From Faecalibacterium prausnitzii (GTDB lineage Bacteria; Bacillota; Clostridia; Oscillospirales; Ruminococcaceae), in contig NZ_PRLE01000004.1 of NCBI RefSeq assembly GCF_003287495.1, positions 124,001-188,000 on the forward strand: a stretch of 64,000 nt of DNA. The letters run 5' to 3'. Position 1 is the stretch's first letter. The number at the start of each line of letters is the position of its first letter. Under the pieces are notes generated by a model. It made no database searches, had not been told where the DNA came from, and saw nothing but the letters and a program-made list of their open reading frames with translations. A program made the position numbers and the translations under genes. Positions 51,901 to 61,231 of the stretch are shown here, one piece after another.

Positions 51901-51916
51901 TGTTGTGTCGTCCCTC

Positions 51917-52738
51917 TCAGTCCAAAATAAACTTCTCGATGGCTTCGGCCACGCCGTCGTGGTTGTTGTCGGCGGTGGTCACATCGCTGGCCACCGCTTT
52001 CACGGCGTCCTCAGCGTTCCGCATGGCAACGCCCGTGCCGGCAAAGGCCAGCATGGAGCGGTCATTCAGGCCGTCGCCGCAGGCCATGAGATTTTCGCGG
52101 GTCAGCCCCATCTTCTCCAGCAAAGCCCCCAGGCTGACGTCCTTGGCGACGCCCAGCGGCACGGCCTCGATGAAGAACGGGCTGGAGGGGTACAGGTCGA
52201 TCTGCCCCTCAAACCGCTTTTTCCCCTCGGCGCAGACTTCGTCGCGGCGGGCGGGGTCCAGCGTGATGAGCATTTTGCAGATGGGGTAATCCACATAAGC
52301 CGCCAGATCCTCCACTTGGATCATGGGCAGGTGGCAGGTAAAGCCCTCCCGGGCCGCCCACTCGTCCTCCGGGCGCTCGGTGACAACGCCCTCTTTATTG
52401 TAAGTAAGAATGGCAATGTCCTGCTCCGCCGCAAAGGCGCAGAGCTTAGGCACCATGTCCGGGTCCAGCCGCTTCTGGTAAAGGGTCTCCCCCGTTTTGC
52501 AGTCGATGATGGCACCGCCATTGTAGGCCAGGATGCAGCCGCCCTTTTTGTCCAGTCCCAGGTCCTTTGCCAGCGGCATGATGCCTGCCGTGGGGCGACC
52601 GGAGGCCAGCACGATGGTCACGCCCTTTGCCACGGCGGCATCCAGCGCCGCGCGGGTGCGGGGAGTCACTTTCTTTTCGTCATTGGTCAGGGTGCCGTCC
52701 AAGTCCAGTGCCAGCACCCGGATATTCTTCTCGCTCAT
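51917..52738 (-). CDS. Cof-type HAD phosphatase
   Basis: 273 residues, HAD IIB (Cof). Motif I LALDLDGTLTND (D12, D14), motif II VLASGRP, Lys in PICKMLITLD-type segment, motif III/IV ACGDGLNDRSMLAFAGTGVAMRNA. Dephosphorylates sugar phosphates, FMN or PLP-like substrates; substrate unclear. ATG 52738 with GAGGAAG. First gene of the leftward HAD-exonuclease operon. Confidence 0.94.
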   Translation of the reverse strand: MSEKNIRVLALDLDGTLTNDEKKVTPRTRAALDAAVAKGVTIVLASGRPTAGIMPLAKDLGLDKKGGCILAYNGGAIIDCKTGETLYQKRLDPDMVPKLCAFAAEQDIAILTYNKEGVVTERPEDEWAAREGFTCHLPMIQVEDLAAYVDYPICKMLITLDPARRDEVCAEGKKRFEGQIDLYPSSPFFIEAVPLGVAKDVSLGALLEKMGLTRENLMACGDGLNDRSMLAFAGTGVAMRNAEDAVKAVASDVTTADNNHDGVAEAIEKFILD

Positions 52739-52886
52739 ATCTTCCTCACTTCCGGGCAGTGTTGCCCGCCCTTTGGATGGTCGTTTTTCTCTCTTACGCT
52801 TTATTGTACAATGAAGCGCTGCCCCAGTGCAACCCTCCGGGCCGTATTTCGTTGATTTTTTTGTTCCCGGCGTATTACAAAGAGTG

Positions 52887-52916
52887 GTTTGTTCAGCCAT
52901 ACAAACCGCAGTTTGT
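52887..52916. promoter_or_regulatory. Overlapping GTTTGT/ACAAAC inverted repeats
   Basis: GGTTTGT (52887-52893), ACAAACC (52901-52907) and GTTTGT (52911-52916): adjacent half-sites of alternating orientation, between the HAD gene and the P-type ATPase promoter. Possible operator; the 52739-52994 spacer is otherwise AT-rich with no gene. Confidence 0.35.
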
Positions 52917-52994
52917 TATAAAAAACACGTAGGGATAGCGTTTTCTAACTACTTTTCGTAAAAAGTTAGCACGTCTTAATTTAACTCAAAACCC

Positions 52995-53022
52995 TTGAAA
53001 ATTTGAAAAGCCGTGCTACAAT
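52995..53022 (+). promoter_or_regulatory. Promoter of the DUF6110/P-type ATPase operon
   Basis: TTGAAA 52995-53000, 16-nt spacer, TACAAT 53017-53022. Confidence 0.8.
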
Positions 53023-53029
53023 ATGGCCA

Positions 53030-53123
53030 GAAGTGGTCCTCCACTGCCCGGATTCGGCCTGTAGACATCGGGTGAAAGCAGGCAAGGCAGCCGCGGGGGC
53101 TCAAGACAGGCATTCCAGATGCC
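53030..53123 (+). promoter_or_regulatory. Structured 5' leader, candidate metal-responsive RNA
   Basis: The ~120-nt leader can form four hairpins: AGTGG-TCCT-CCACT (53032-53045), GCCTG/CAGGC (53057-53061, 53079-53083), AGCC-GCGGG-GGCT (53089-53101) and GGCAT-TCCAG-ATGCC (53109-53123). GC-rich compared with the flanks. Its place before a metal pump invites comparison with NiCo (czcD) or other metal riboswitches; I cannot confirm a class. Confidence 0.4.
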
Positions 53124-53151
53124 GAAATAAAAATAAGTGAGGTTTACAACT

Positions 53152-53433
53152 ATGGTTGACGTGAAGAAGATTGCTCTGTTTGTTGGTGGTGTCGTGTTTG
53201 GTTCTGCCGGTTTCAAAGTGCTGGCAAGCAAGGATGCCAAGAAAGTTTACACCCAGACCACTGCCGCCGTCCTGCGCATGAAAGACTCCACCATGGAGAC
53301 TGTCAATAAGGTCCAGGAGCAGGCCGGTGATATCCTGGCCGATGCAAAGGCCATCAACGAGGCCCGCGCTGCCGAGGCTGCACAGGAAGTCATCGAGGAC
53401 GCTGCCGAGACGGAAGCAAAGACCGAGGAATAA
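53152..53433 (+). CDS. DUF6110 family protein
   Basis: 93 residues. N-terminal hydrophobic segment (KIALFVGGVVFGSAGFKVLAS), then the family stretch SKDAKKVYTQTTAAVLRMKDSTMETVNKVQEQAGDILADAKAINE and an acidic tail. DUF6110 proteins, which resemble small heavy-metal-ATPase companions, usually sit just upstream of P1B-type ATPases as here (69 nt to the next gene). Role unknown; membrane-anchored accessory is likely. GTGAGG precedes ATG 53152. Confidence 0.8.
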   Translation: MVDVKKIALFVGGVVFGSAGFKVLASKDAKKVYTQTTAAVLRMKDSTMETVNKVQEQAGDILADAKAINEARAAEAAQEVIEDAAETEAKTEE

Positions 53434-53502
53434 TCCCGCAGCTTCTGAGCCGCCTTCGGGCGGCTCTTTTTCATGAATCTGCACTAAAAGAGGTTCTTAC
53501 TG

Positions 53503-55605
53503 ATGAAATGTACGATTTTACATGAAAGCCGGGGCCGGATGCGGGTGCATGTCCACGCTGTGCGGATGACCCTCCACCGTGCCGATGTGCTGGAAGCTTA
53601 CCTGAACCATCAGGACAGCATCCACCACGCCACCGTGTATGAGCGGACAGGCGACGTGGTGCTGACCTACACTGGCAGCCGCAAGGAAGCCATTGCCCTG
53701 CTGGCCGGTTATAAATTTGATAACGCGGAGCTGGATGTGCTGGTCACCTCCAACGACAGCCGGAAGATCAACCGGGAATATCAGGATAAGATGTTCACCC
53801 TGGTGGCCGGCCACTACGCCCGCAAGCTGTTCCTGCCCGCTCCCATCGCGGCGGCCTACACCATCTGGCGCTCCATCGCGTTCGTTTGGAAAGGCATCCG
53901 CTGCCTGCTGCAGCGCAAGCTGGAGGTGGAAGTGCTGGATGCACTGAGCATCAGCGCCTCCATCCTGCGCAGCGATTTCAACACCGCCAGCTCGGTGATG
54001 TTCCTGCTGAACCTGGGCTCCCTTCTGGAAGAGTGGACCCGCAAGAAGAGCCTCGATGATCTGGCCCGCAGCATGGCCCTGAACGTGGATAAGGTCTGGG
54101 TGCGTGCCGGGGGCGGCGAGGTCCTGGTGCCCCTGACGAAAGTCCACCCGGGCGACGAGATCGTGGTCCGCTCCGGCAACATGATCCCGCTGGACGGCAC
54201 CGTTCTGGAGGGCGAGGCCATGGTGAACCAGGCCGCCCTGACCGGCGAGTCCATGCCGGTGCGCAAGGCTTCCGGTGCCACCGTTTACGCCGGCACTGTG
54301 GTGGAAGAGGGCGAATGCGTCTTTACCGCCAAGGCCGAGGGCGGCGCCAACCGTTACGACAAGATCGTCTCCATGATCGAGGAGTCCGAGAAGCTGAAGT
54401 CCAGCACGGAGAACCGCGCCCTGCAGCTGGCCGACCGTCTGGTGCCCTGGTGCCTGGCCGGTACCGTGGCCACCTACGCGCTGACCCGCAACGTGACCCG
54501 CGCCATCTCCATCCTGATGGTGGACTTCTCCTGCGCCCTCAAGCTCTCCATGCCGTTGGCCGTCCTCTCCGCCATGCGCGAGTGCGGCAACTACCACATC
54601 ACCGTCAAGGGCGGAAAATATCTGGAAGCTCTGGCCAAGGCCGACACCATCGTGTTTGATAAAACGGGCACCCTGACCCACGCCACCCCGCAGGTGGTGC
54701 AGGTGGTTCCGTTCTCCGGCTGTGAGGAGCGTGAGGTGCTCCAGCTGGCTGCCTGCCTGGAAGAGCACTTCCCCCACTCCATGGCCAACGCCGTGGTCCG
54801 TGCCGCCAGGGAGCGCGGCATCTCCCACGAGGAGATGCACTCCGAGGTGGAGTACATCGTGGCCCACGGCATCGCCAGCCGCGTGGGCGGTGAGCGGGTG
54901 GTCATCGGCAGCCACCATTTCGTCTTTGAGGATGAGCATTGCACCGTCCCCGCAGGCGAAATGGACAGGTTCAACGACCTTGACCCGCAGTATTCTCACC
55001 TCTACATGGCCGCTTCCGGCCAGCTGGTGGGCGTTATCTGCATCGCTGACCCGCTCCGCCCCGAGGCCGCCCATGTGCTGCGCCAGCTGCGCGAACTGGG
55101 CATCTCCAACACCGTGATGATGACCGGCGACAGTGACCGCACCGCCGCTGCCATCGCCAAACAGGTGGGCGTGAACCAGTACTTTGCCGAGGTGCTGCCC
55201 GAGGATAAGGCTTCCTTTGTCCAGAAAGCCAAGGCTGAGGGCCATACCGTCGTCATGATCGGCGACGGCATCAACGACTCCCCTGCCCTCTCCGCCGCCG
55301 ACATCGGCATTGCCATCAACTCAGGCGCTGCCATTGCCCGCGAGATCGCGGACGTGACCATCAAGGCCGACAGTCTGGAAGAGCTGGTGGCCCTCAAGGC
55401 CATTGCCAACCAGCTGCAGCGCCGGGTGAGCGCAAACTATCACTTTGTGCTGAGCTTCAACTCCACCCTCATCGTGCTGGGTGCCATGGGCATCCTGCAG
55501 CCGGCCACCAGCGCCATGCTGCACAACCTGTCCACCATCGGCATCAGCCTCAAGAGCATGACCAACCTCCTGCAGGAGGAGAGCGTTCCCCAGCTGAACG
55601 CCTGA
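53503..55605 (+). CDS. Heavy-metal P1B-type ATPase with atypical FSC membrane motif
   Basis: 700 residues. N-terminal ~80 residues resemble an HMA fold but have no CxxC. Actuator TGES (247-250), membrane metal motif region DFSCALKLSMP (341-351) where most P1B pumps have CPC, phosphorylation site D386 in DKTGT, HFPHSMA in the HP region, and hinge GDGINDSPAL. It exports or takes up a transition metal; the FSC replacement of CPC means the substrate (Zn, Mn, Fe or other) cannot be assigned from standard rules. Operon with the DUF6110 gene; terminator follows. Confidence 0.92.
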   Translation: MKCTILHESRGRMRVHVHAVRMTLHRADVLEAYLNHQDSIHHATVYERTGDVVLTYTGSRKEAIALLAGYKFDNAELDVLVTSNDSRKINREYQDKMFTLVAGHYARKLFLPAPIAAAYTIWRSIAFVWKGIRCLLQRKLEVEVLDALSISASILRSDFNTASSVMFLLNLGSLLEEWTRKKSLDDLARSMALNVDKVWVRAGGGEVLVPLTKVHPGDEIVVRSGNMIPLDGTVLEGEAMVNQAALTGESMPVRKASGATVYAGTVVEEGECVFTAKAEGGANRYDKIVSMIEESEKLKSSTENRALQLADRLVPWCLAGTVATYALTRNVTRAISILMVDFSCALKLSMPLAVLSAMRECGNYHITVKGGKYLEALAKADTIVFDKTGTLTHATPQVVQVVPFSGCEEREVLQLAACLEEHFPHSMANAVVRAARERGISHEEMHSEVEYIVAHGIASRVGGERVVIGSHHFVFEDEHCTVPAGEMDRFNDLDPQYSHLYMAASGQLVGVICIADPLRPEAAHVLRQLRELGISNTVMMTGDSDRTAAAIAKQVGVNQYFAEVLPEDKASFVQKAKAEGHTVVMIGDGINDSPALSAADIGIAINSGAAIAREIADVTIKADSLEELVALKAIANQLQRRVSANYHFVLSFNSTLIVLGAMGILQPATSAMLHNLSTIGISLKSMTNLLQEESVPQLNA

Positions 55606-55619
55606 ATCTGAATTTACAA

Positions 55620-55658
55620 AAAATACCGCCGTGTCACACGACACAGCGGTATTTTTTA
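55620..55658 (+). terminator. Bidirectional terminator between the ATPase and murE
   Basis: AATACCGC-GTGTC-ACAC-GACAC-GCGGTATT with T run on the plus strand and A run on the other side. Confidence 0.88.
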
Positions 55659-55670
55659 TTGCTCGCAAAT

Positions 55671-57149
55671 TTATTCCAGGCCGATCTGCCGGGCGTACTC
55701 TTCCAGCAGTTCCCGCTCCAGGAACGGGGTCTTGACGCCCTCGCGGTCACGGTAGGTCTCGTGGCCCTTGCCGATGACGGCGATCAGGTCGCCCTCCTGG
55801 GCGTGGTCCACCGCGTAGTGCAGGGCATCCAGCCGGTCCGGGATCTCGATGTACTTGGCGTCCGGGTTGCCCTTTTCCATGCCCACACGAATGTCCGCGA
55901 TGATGTCTTCCACTTTCTCAAAGCGGTTGTTGTCCTCGGTGACGATGGAGAAATCCGCCATCCTGGCGCAGATCTCGCCCATGCCGTAGCGGCGCAGCTT
56001 GGAGCGGTTGCCGCCGCAGCCAAACACCACCACCAGCCGGTGTGGGTGGTAGGCCCGCAGGGTGGTAAGGAGGCTCTCGGTGGAGACTTCGTTGTGGGCG
56101 TAGTCCAGCAGGATGGTGAACCGCTTGCTGATGGGCACCAGCTCCACGCGGCCCTTGACCACACACTTGCCCAGGCCCTCGTGGATGGCCTCATCCGGCA
56201 GGCCCAGCACCTTGCCCACGGCCAGGGCGGCCAGGGCGTTGTACACGCTGAACTCACCGGGCATGTTCACTTTCACGTCCATATCGTCCTTGCCGGAGAC
56301 ATGGAACTGCACGCCCAGAAAATCGTGGGTACGGAGCAGCTGATACTCGCCTGCACGGTAATCAGCGGCCTCGCCGCAGCCATAGGTCACCAGCTGGCAG
56401 GTGTGGCCCTCCAGCAGGGCCTCGGTGTTGGCGTCGTCGATGTTGACCACGCCGATATCGCACCGCTGGAACAGCTTGCCTTTCCAGCTGCGGTATTCCT
56501 CAAAGGTCTTGTGCTCACCGGGGCCGATATGGTCCGGCGAAAGGTTGGTGAAGACGCCCACATGGAAGTGGATGCCCGCCACACGGTCCATCATCAGGCC
56601 CTGGCTGGAGACTTCCATCAATGCCGTATCACAGCCCGCGTCCAGGAACTGGCGGAACGTCTTCTGCAGCTCATAGCTCTCGGGCGTGGTGTTGGCCGTC
56701 TCCTTGTGGTGGCCCAGGAAGTAGATGCCGTTGGTGCCGATCATGCCCACCTTGCGGCCCGCGGCTTCCAGCACGCTCTTGATCATGTGGGTGGTGGTGG
56801 TCTTGCCCTTGGTGCCCGTCACGCCGATCATGGTCATCTGGCGGGAGGGGTTGCCGAACAGATTGGCGCTCATTTTTGCCATGGCGTAGCGGCTGCTCTC
56901 CACCTTGATGACATTGACGTCCGGCATGGCCGAGAGGTCGATATCGTGCTGGATGACCAGCGTATTGACGCCCTTTGCCACGCAGTCGGCGGCAAGATCA
57001 TGGCTGTCCCGCTGGGTGCCCACGATACAGACGAACAGCAGGCCGGGCGCGGCTTTGCGGCTGTCGTAGATGATATCCTCGATTTCGGTCTCCAGGGTGC
57101 CCTGCACGAGGGTAAAGGGCACATCCTCCATCAGTTGTTCCAGTTTCAT
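55671..57149 (-). CDS. murE: UDP-MurNAc-tripeptide synthetase (MurE)
   Basis: 492 residues, three Mur-ligase domains: N-terminal substrate domain with YDSRKAAPGLLFVC, central ATPase with GVTGTKGKTTTTHMI, and the C-terminal domain (FTILLDYAHNEVSTESLL…). Adds the third amino acid to UDP-MurNAc-dipeptide. The recognition motif reads DNNR (DNPR in meso-DAP enzymes, other residues in Lys enzymes), hinting at meso-DAP. Unusually it is the last gene of the cluster rather than next to the PBP. Start at 57149 with GAGGAGTG, which overlaps the ftsQ stop. Confidence 0.95.
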   Translation of the reverse strand: MKLEQLMEDVPFTLVQGTLETEIEDIIYDSRKAAPGLLFVCIVGTQRDSHDLAADCVAKGVNTLVIQHDIDLSAMPDVNVIKVESSRYAMAKMSANLFGNPSRQMTMIGVTGTKGKTTTTHMIKSVLEAAGRKVGMIGTNGIYFLGHHKETANTTPESYELQKTFRQFLDAGCDTALMEVSSQGLMMDRVAGIHFHVGVFTNLSPDHIGPGEHKTFEEYRSWKGKLFQRCDIGVVNIDDANTEALLEGHTCQLVTYGCGEAADYRAGEYQLLRTHDFLGVQFHVSGKDDMDVKVNMPGEFSVYNALAALAVGKVLGLPDEAIHEGLGKCVVKGRVELVPISKRFTILLDYAHNEVSTESLLTTLRAYHPHRLVVVFGCGGNRSKLRRYGMGEICARMADFSIVTEDNNRFEKVEDIIADIRVGMEKGNPDAKYIEIPDRLDALHYAVDHAQEGDLIAVIGKGHETYRDREGVKTPFLERELLEEYARQIGLE

Positions 57150-57163
57150 AAGTAACACACTCC

Positions 57164-58714
57164 TCATCCCTGATTGGTGGTTTCCTGATTTGCGGCTTTT
57201 TCCGTCGGCGGAGTTTCCGCTCCGGCCGCAGGGTCGGCCTCCGGCGCTGCCGATGTCTCCGCGGAGAGCTCCGCATCCGCCGGGGGATCCGCCTCAGCGG
57301 CGTCCGGGTTTTCCACCGGCGTTTCCTCCGGTGTGGAAACTTCCGGCACGAGATAGCCCGAGGGCAGGGTAGGTTCGCCCTGCGCAAAGCGGAATTTCCG
57401 GGTGCTGGACGCGCTCAGGTGGCTCAGGTCCAGCAGACCGGTATCGGTGGCGGCGCAGCCCTTGCCGTCCTGGTTGAGCAGGACATACTGGGCCAGCTTG
57501 AGCTTGTAATCCAGCTCATTCAGCGTGCCCAGCAGGACGCTGATGCGGTCCTGATACAAAAAGGCCATTTCCTCGGTGTCCGCAAACTCCATGCGGGTGG
57601 CGTCGCCCAGCATCCCGTAGCTGTCCAGTGCGGACATCAGGGTGTTGAGCGATTCCAGCCGTTGGTCGGTCTCCGCCTCTGTTTCCGAAGAAGCCGCGCT
57701 GTCGGCACTCTCTGAAGCGGCCGCACTGCTGGCGGCAGGGGCCGCGGCAAAGTCCAGCTGTTCGCCGGGCGTGGTAGACACCGGCTCCCCGCCGTAAAGG
57801 GTGGCAAGGCCCGCTGGCTGGGCGGCATCCTTGGACAGGATCTTCAGGCTGGCCGAGAGGGTCAGCCAGCCGCCCTCCACCTGCATGGCGTAGGTGGGCC
57901 GGGCTTCTGTCACCTGGACCACCACGGTGCCGGGGTACTGCCGCTCCACATGGATGAACTCCAGCATGGGGAACGCTTTTTCCAGCTCCTTGGATTTCTG
58001 GCCCGGGTCAAAGCTGAAGATGTTCTCTTCGGTGTGGACGCCCAGCGCCTGCAAGATCTGCTCGCTGGCGTAGCCGCCCGCCTCGGCCACCTGCGTGCCG
58101 TCCGCCGTCTGCACCTGAATGGAGCTGATCTTGAACAGCATGGTGACCGTGAGGTAAACGCCCGCCGCAATGACGCAGAGCAGCAGGGCAAAGGCGGTCA
58201 GACGGCGGATGATCCTGCGCCGCCGGATGGCCGCGCGGGTCAGCTTCCGCTTCTTTTTGCTCTCCCGGCGGCTGGGGCTGCGGAGGTTGGCCTCCGTGGG
58301 GCGCATCCTCCCGCTGGGGCCGTTTTTCGCGCCTCTGGAGGCTCCGTTCGCCGGGCGGGTGCTGCTGTTCCCATTCCGGCCGCGGGCACGGTCCTGGGCG
58401 CTCCGGGAGCGGCCCGCGCCGTTCTGCCCGGCAGAGCCGGACATCTGCCTTCCCTGCCGGGGGAACTGGATGCTGTTATCTGCCCGGCGGGGCTGCTCAT
58501 AGCGCACACTGCCGTTTGCAAAATCAATGGTCTGCTCCTGGTAGCCCTGCGGGCTGCCCCGGCGCTGAGAGGAGGCACGGCGGGCGTCCTGCGCCTGGTC
58601 ATACACCCGGCGGCGGCCGGAAGCGTTGGAACGGCTGCGGCGGCGGGCTGTATTTCCCTGCGCCGGGCGGCTCTGGTTCCGGTTTGGATTCTCACGCCTG
58701 CGGTTCTGTGCCAT
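57164..58714 (-). CDS. FtsQ/DivIB-type cell division protein with long Arg-rich N-terminus
   Basis: 516 residues. About 165 cytosolic residues are Arg/Ser/Gly/Asn-rich and probably disordered; one membrane helix (about 172-194, LTAFALLLCVIAAGVYLTV); a POTRA domain (LFKISSIQVQTADG…ILQALGVHTEENIFSFD…PMLEFIHVERQYPGTVVVQVTE) and an FtsQ_DivIB region. A ~90-residue acidic Ala/Glu-rich C-terminal tail follows. DivIB stabilises the FtsL/DivIC complex. GGAGGGGAGG precedes the ATG. Twice the length of a typical DivIB because of both tails. Confidence 0.85.
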   Translation of the reverse strand: MAQNRRRENPNRNQSRPAQGNTARRRSRSNASGRRRVYDQAQDARRASSQRRGSPQGYQEQTIDFANGSVRYEQPRRADNSIQFPRQGRQMSGSAGQNGAGRSRSAQDRARGRNGNSSTRPANGASRGAKNGPSGRMRPTEANLRSPSRRESKKKRKLTRAAIRRRRIIRRLTAFALLLCVIAAGVYLTVTMLFKISSIQVQTADGTQVAEAGGYASEQILQALGVHTEENIFSFDPGQKSKELEKAFPMLEFIHVERQYPGTVVVQVTEARPTYAMQVEGGWLTLSASLKILSKDAAQPAGLATLYGGEPVSTTPGEQLDFAAAPAASSAAASESADSAASSETEAETDQRLESLNTLMSALDSYGMLGDATRMEFADTEEMAFLYQDRISVLLGTLNELDYKLKLAQYVLLNQDGKGCAATDTGLLDLSHLSASSTRKFRFAQGEPTLPSGYLVPEVSTPEETPVENPDAAEADPPADAELSAETSAAPEADPAAGAETPPTEKAANQETTNQG

Positions 58715-58767
58715 GGGGCCTCCCCTCCTTTCCGTCTGATTTTATCACAAGTTGTCTCCCGGTGCAA

Positions 58768-59895
58768 TTACGGGGTCTTGACCAGCTTGAGCAGGGCGTC
58801 TGCAATGCGGTCCAGGCTGTCGTCCACCGAGAGCTTCCGAGCGTTCTGGCCCATTTCAGCCAGCTTGCCGGGCCGGGCCAGCATGTCGGAAACGGTCTGC
58901 ACCAGCTTTTCCCCGGTCAGGTCTTTTTCCTCAATGACCACGGCGGCCCCGGCTTTCTGCAGCTCGAGGGCGTTGTAATACTGGTGGTTCTCCGCCACAT
59001 TGGGGCTGGGGATCAGGACTGCAGCGCGGCCCACGGCCTCCAGCTCGGCCAGCGTCAGGGCACCGGCGCGGCTGATGACGAGATCGGCAGCCGCCAGCAG
59101 CTCCGGCATGTTGTTGATGTATTCTTTTACCACAAGGCTCTCGCCCGGGGCAAAGCCTTTTTCTTTTTCCAGATTCTGGAACAGCTCCACGCCGTACTGA
59201 CCGGTGGCATGCAGGTGGAGCACCGGCTTTGCATTCTTCTGTTCCCAGGCGCAGAGGTCGGCCACCACTTCATTGACACGACGGGCACCCAGACTGCCGC
59301 CGAACGACAGGATGATCGTCCGGTCGCCCGCGCCCAGCCCGGCACGGATGGCGTCACGGTTCCTGGCCTGCGCAAACACCTCCGGGCGGACCGGGTTGCC
59401 CACCACGATGGTCTTTTCCGGGGCACCCAGCTTCTCCACGGCGGCGGGCACGGCGGCGAACACGATGTCCACATCCGGGGCCAGCAGTTTGTTGGTCACG
59501 CCGGGGAACGCGTTCTGCTCATGCAGGGCGGTCTTGATGCCCTGCTTGGCGGCGCAGCGCACCACCGGGCCGGAGACATAGCCGCCGCAGCCGATGACGA
59601 GGTCCGGCTGGATCTCTTTCATCATCTTTTTCGCCGTGGGCCCCGAGAGGGCCAGGTTCCACAGGGTGATGATGTTCCGCCGGATGTTGTTGAGCGAGAG
59701 TTTGCGCTGGAAACCCGTGATCTCAATGTGATGGAACGGGTAGCCCGCCTGGGTGACCAGGCGGTACTCCATGCCCTCTTTCCGGCCTGCAAAATGGATC
59801 TCAGCGGTGGGGTCGGCTTTTTTCAGGGCACCCGCAATGGCCAGCGCCGGGTTGATATGGCCGGCCGTGCCGCCGGCAGCGATCAGAACTTTCAT
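58768..59895 (-). CDS. murG: UDP-GlcNAc:MurNAc-pentapeptide-undecaprenol transferase (MurG)
   Basis: 375 residues, GT28 with the glycine loops GGTAGHINPALA (8-19) and GGSLGA, the lipid-I region HEQNAFPG and SRAGALTLAE near the UDP-sugar site. Makes lipid II at the cytoplasmic face. GGAGGGAAA precedes the ATG, 24 nt after ftsW. Confidence 0.96.
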   Translation of the reverse strand: MKVLIAAGGTAGHINPALAIAGALKKADPTAEIHFAGRKEGMEYRLVTQAGYPFHHIEITGFQRKLSLNNIRRNIITLWNLALSGPTAKKMMKEIQPDLVIGCGGYVSGPVVRCAAKQGIKTALHEQNAFPGVTNKLLAPDVDIVFAAVPAAVEKLGAPEKTIVVGNPVRPEVFAQARNRDAIRAGLGAGDRTIILSFGGSLGARRVNEVVADLCAWEQKNAKPVLHLHATGQYGVELFQNLEKEKGFAPGESLVVKEYINNMPELLAAADLVISRAGALTLAELEAVGRAAVLIPSPNVAENHQYYNALELQKAGAAVVIEEKDLTGEKLVQTVSDMLARPGKLAEMGQNARKLSVDDSLDRIADALLKLVKTP

Positions 59896-59919
59896 ACAAT
59901 TTCCCTCCTGATAGGCCCA

Positions 59920-61212
59920 TTACCGTTCCGGCTGGGCATTGCGTGCCGTATCCAGCACGATGGTTTTGGCTTTCCGCTGCTCTTCCCGCAAATGATGCAG
60001 GTTTTCCCGCTCCAGGCGGGCGCGCTCGCCGTTGCGGCCGATGTTGACCATAACGCCCATCTCGGCCAGCAGCAGGATCAGGCTCGTACCGCCCGAAGAG
60101 AAGAACGGCAGCGAAATGCCGGTATTGGGCAGGGTGTTGGTGACGACCGCGATGTTGCAGAACACCTGCCACGCGATCTGCGCCATGATGCCGATGCCCA
60201 CTAAGGTGCAGTAGCGGTTCTCGGCGTGGAACGCCAGCCAGAGTCCCTCCACCAGAAACAGCACAAACAGCAGGATGACCAGCACGGCCCCCACAAAGCC
60301 CAGCTCCTCACAGACCACGGAGAAGATGAAGTCGTTGTTGCTCTCGGGCAGCCAGAGCTGTTTTTCAATGCTGTTGCCAAGGCCGAGGCCGGTCACGCCG
60401 CCGGAACCGATGGCGTACAGGCTCTGCAGGGTCTGGTCCGTCATCTGGGAGAGGTCCTGCGTCCAGCCGTCGAGGCGGCTCTGCAGGTACGGGATGGAAT
60501 CAATGTGCTGCAGCAGGGTCTCCAGCAGGAAAATGCCGGTAGCAGCCCCCGCCCAGGTGATGATGCCGCCGTTTCCGCCCAGCAGCAGGATGGTGCCCAC
60601 GATGGCCGTGGTCAGCACGATGCCGGACATGTGGGGCTCCAGCACCAGCAGCGCCAGCACCAGCAGCAGGGGCAGCAGCGGAACGATGAGCTCCCGCACC
60701 AGGCGCTGGTAGAGCCAGACGCTGGGCGGCACCCGGCGGTTGGAGCCGGGGTCCAGCTTTTCCAGCCGGGGGGCCCTGGCGGCCAGATGGGCCGTGAGCA
60801 AGATCATCTCAAACTTGGCGATCTCCGATACCTGCACCGTAAAGCCGCCGAACGAGATCCAGCGGCGGCAGCCGTTGAGCGGCGTGCTGAACAGCACCAG
60901 CACCAGCAGTACCAGACAGAGCAGATACCCCGGCCAGACCAGCTTGCGCAGAAAACGGTAGTCGATATAGGAAAACAGGGCCATGGCCACAACGCCAAGC
61001 CCCAGACAGAGCACCTGGCTGCGGATAAAGTGCAGGCTGTCGCCAAAGCGGAGGTAGCCTGTGGTGTAGCTGGCGCTGAACAGCATCACCAGCCCGAAGA
61101 TCACGATGATGCCCAGCGTCGCCATCCAGTTGATGAGGAGCGTTGGCCAGGGGCCGGGGTCGCGCTGTAAGATGGAAAAAGGCTCCGCCTTTTTTCTGCG
61201 GATGGTCGCCAT
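59920..61212 (-). CDS. ftsW: SEDS peptidoglycan polymerase FtsW
   Basis: 430 residues, about ten membrane helices. SEDS marks: SLYAIGSGGVTGLGLGNSIEKQLWLPESNNDFIFSVVCEELGFVGA and PNTGISLPFFSSGGTSLI; LVLEPHMSG is the EP.M equivalent. Polymerises lipid II with its cognate PBP at the septum. Start at ATG 61212 (GGAGG 7 nt upstream); an ATG two codons earlier is too close to the site. Followed by murG. Confidence 0.94.
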   Translation of the reverse strand: MATIRRKKAEPFSILQRDPGPWPTLLINWMATLGIIVIFGLVMLFSASYTTGYLRFGDSLHFIRSQVLCLGLGVVAMALFSYIDYRFLRKLVWPGYLLCLVLLVLVLFSTPLNGCRRWISFGGFTVQVSEIAKFEMILLTAHLAARAPRLEKLDPGSNRRVPPSVWLYQRLVRELIVPLLPLLLVLALLVLEPHMSGIVLTTAIVGTILLLGGNGGIITWAGAATGIFLLETLLQHIDSIPYLQSRLDGWTQDLSQMTDQTLQSLYAIGSGGVTGLGLGNSIEKQLWLPESNNDFIFSVVCEELGFVGAVLVILLFVLFLVEGLWLAFHAENRYCTLVGIGIMAQIAWQVFCNIAVVTNTLPNTGISLPFFSSGGTSLILLLAEMGVMVNIGRNGERARLERENLHHLREEQRKAKTIVLDTARNAQPER

Positions 61213-61231
61213 CTGCATTCCTCCCTCTGAA

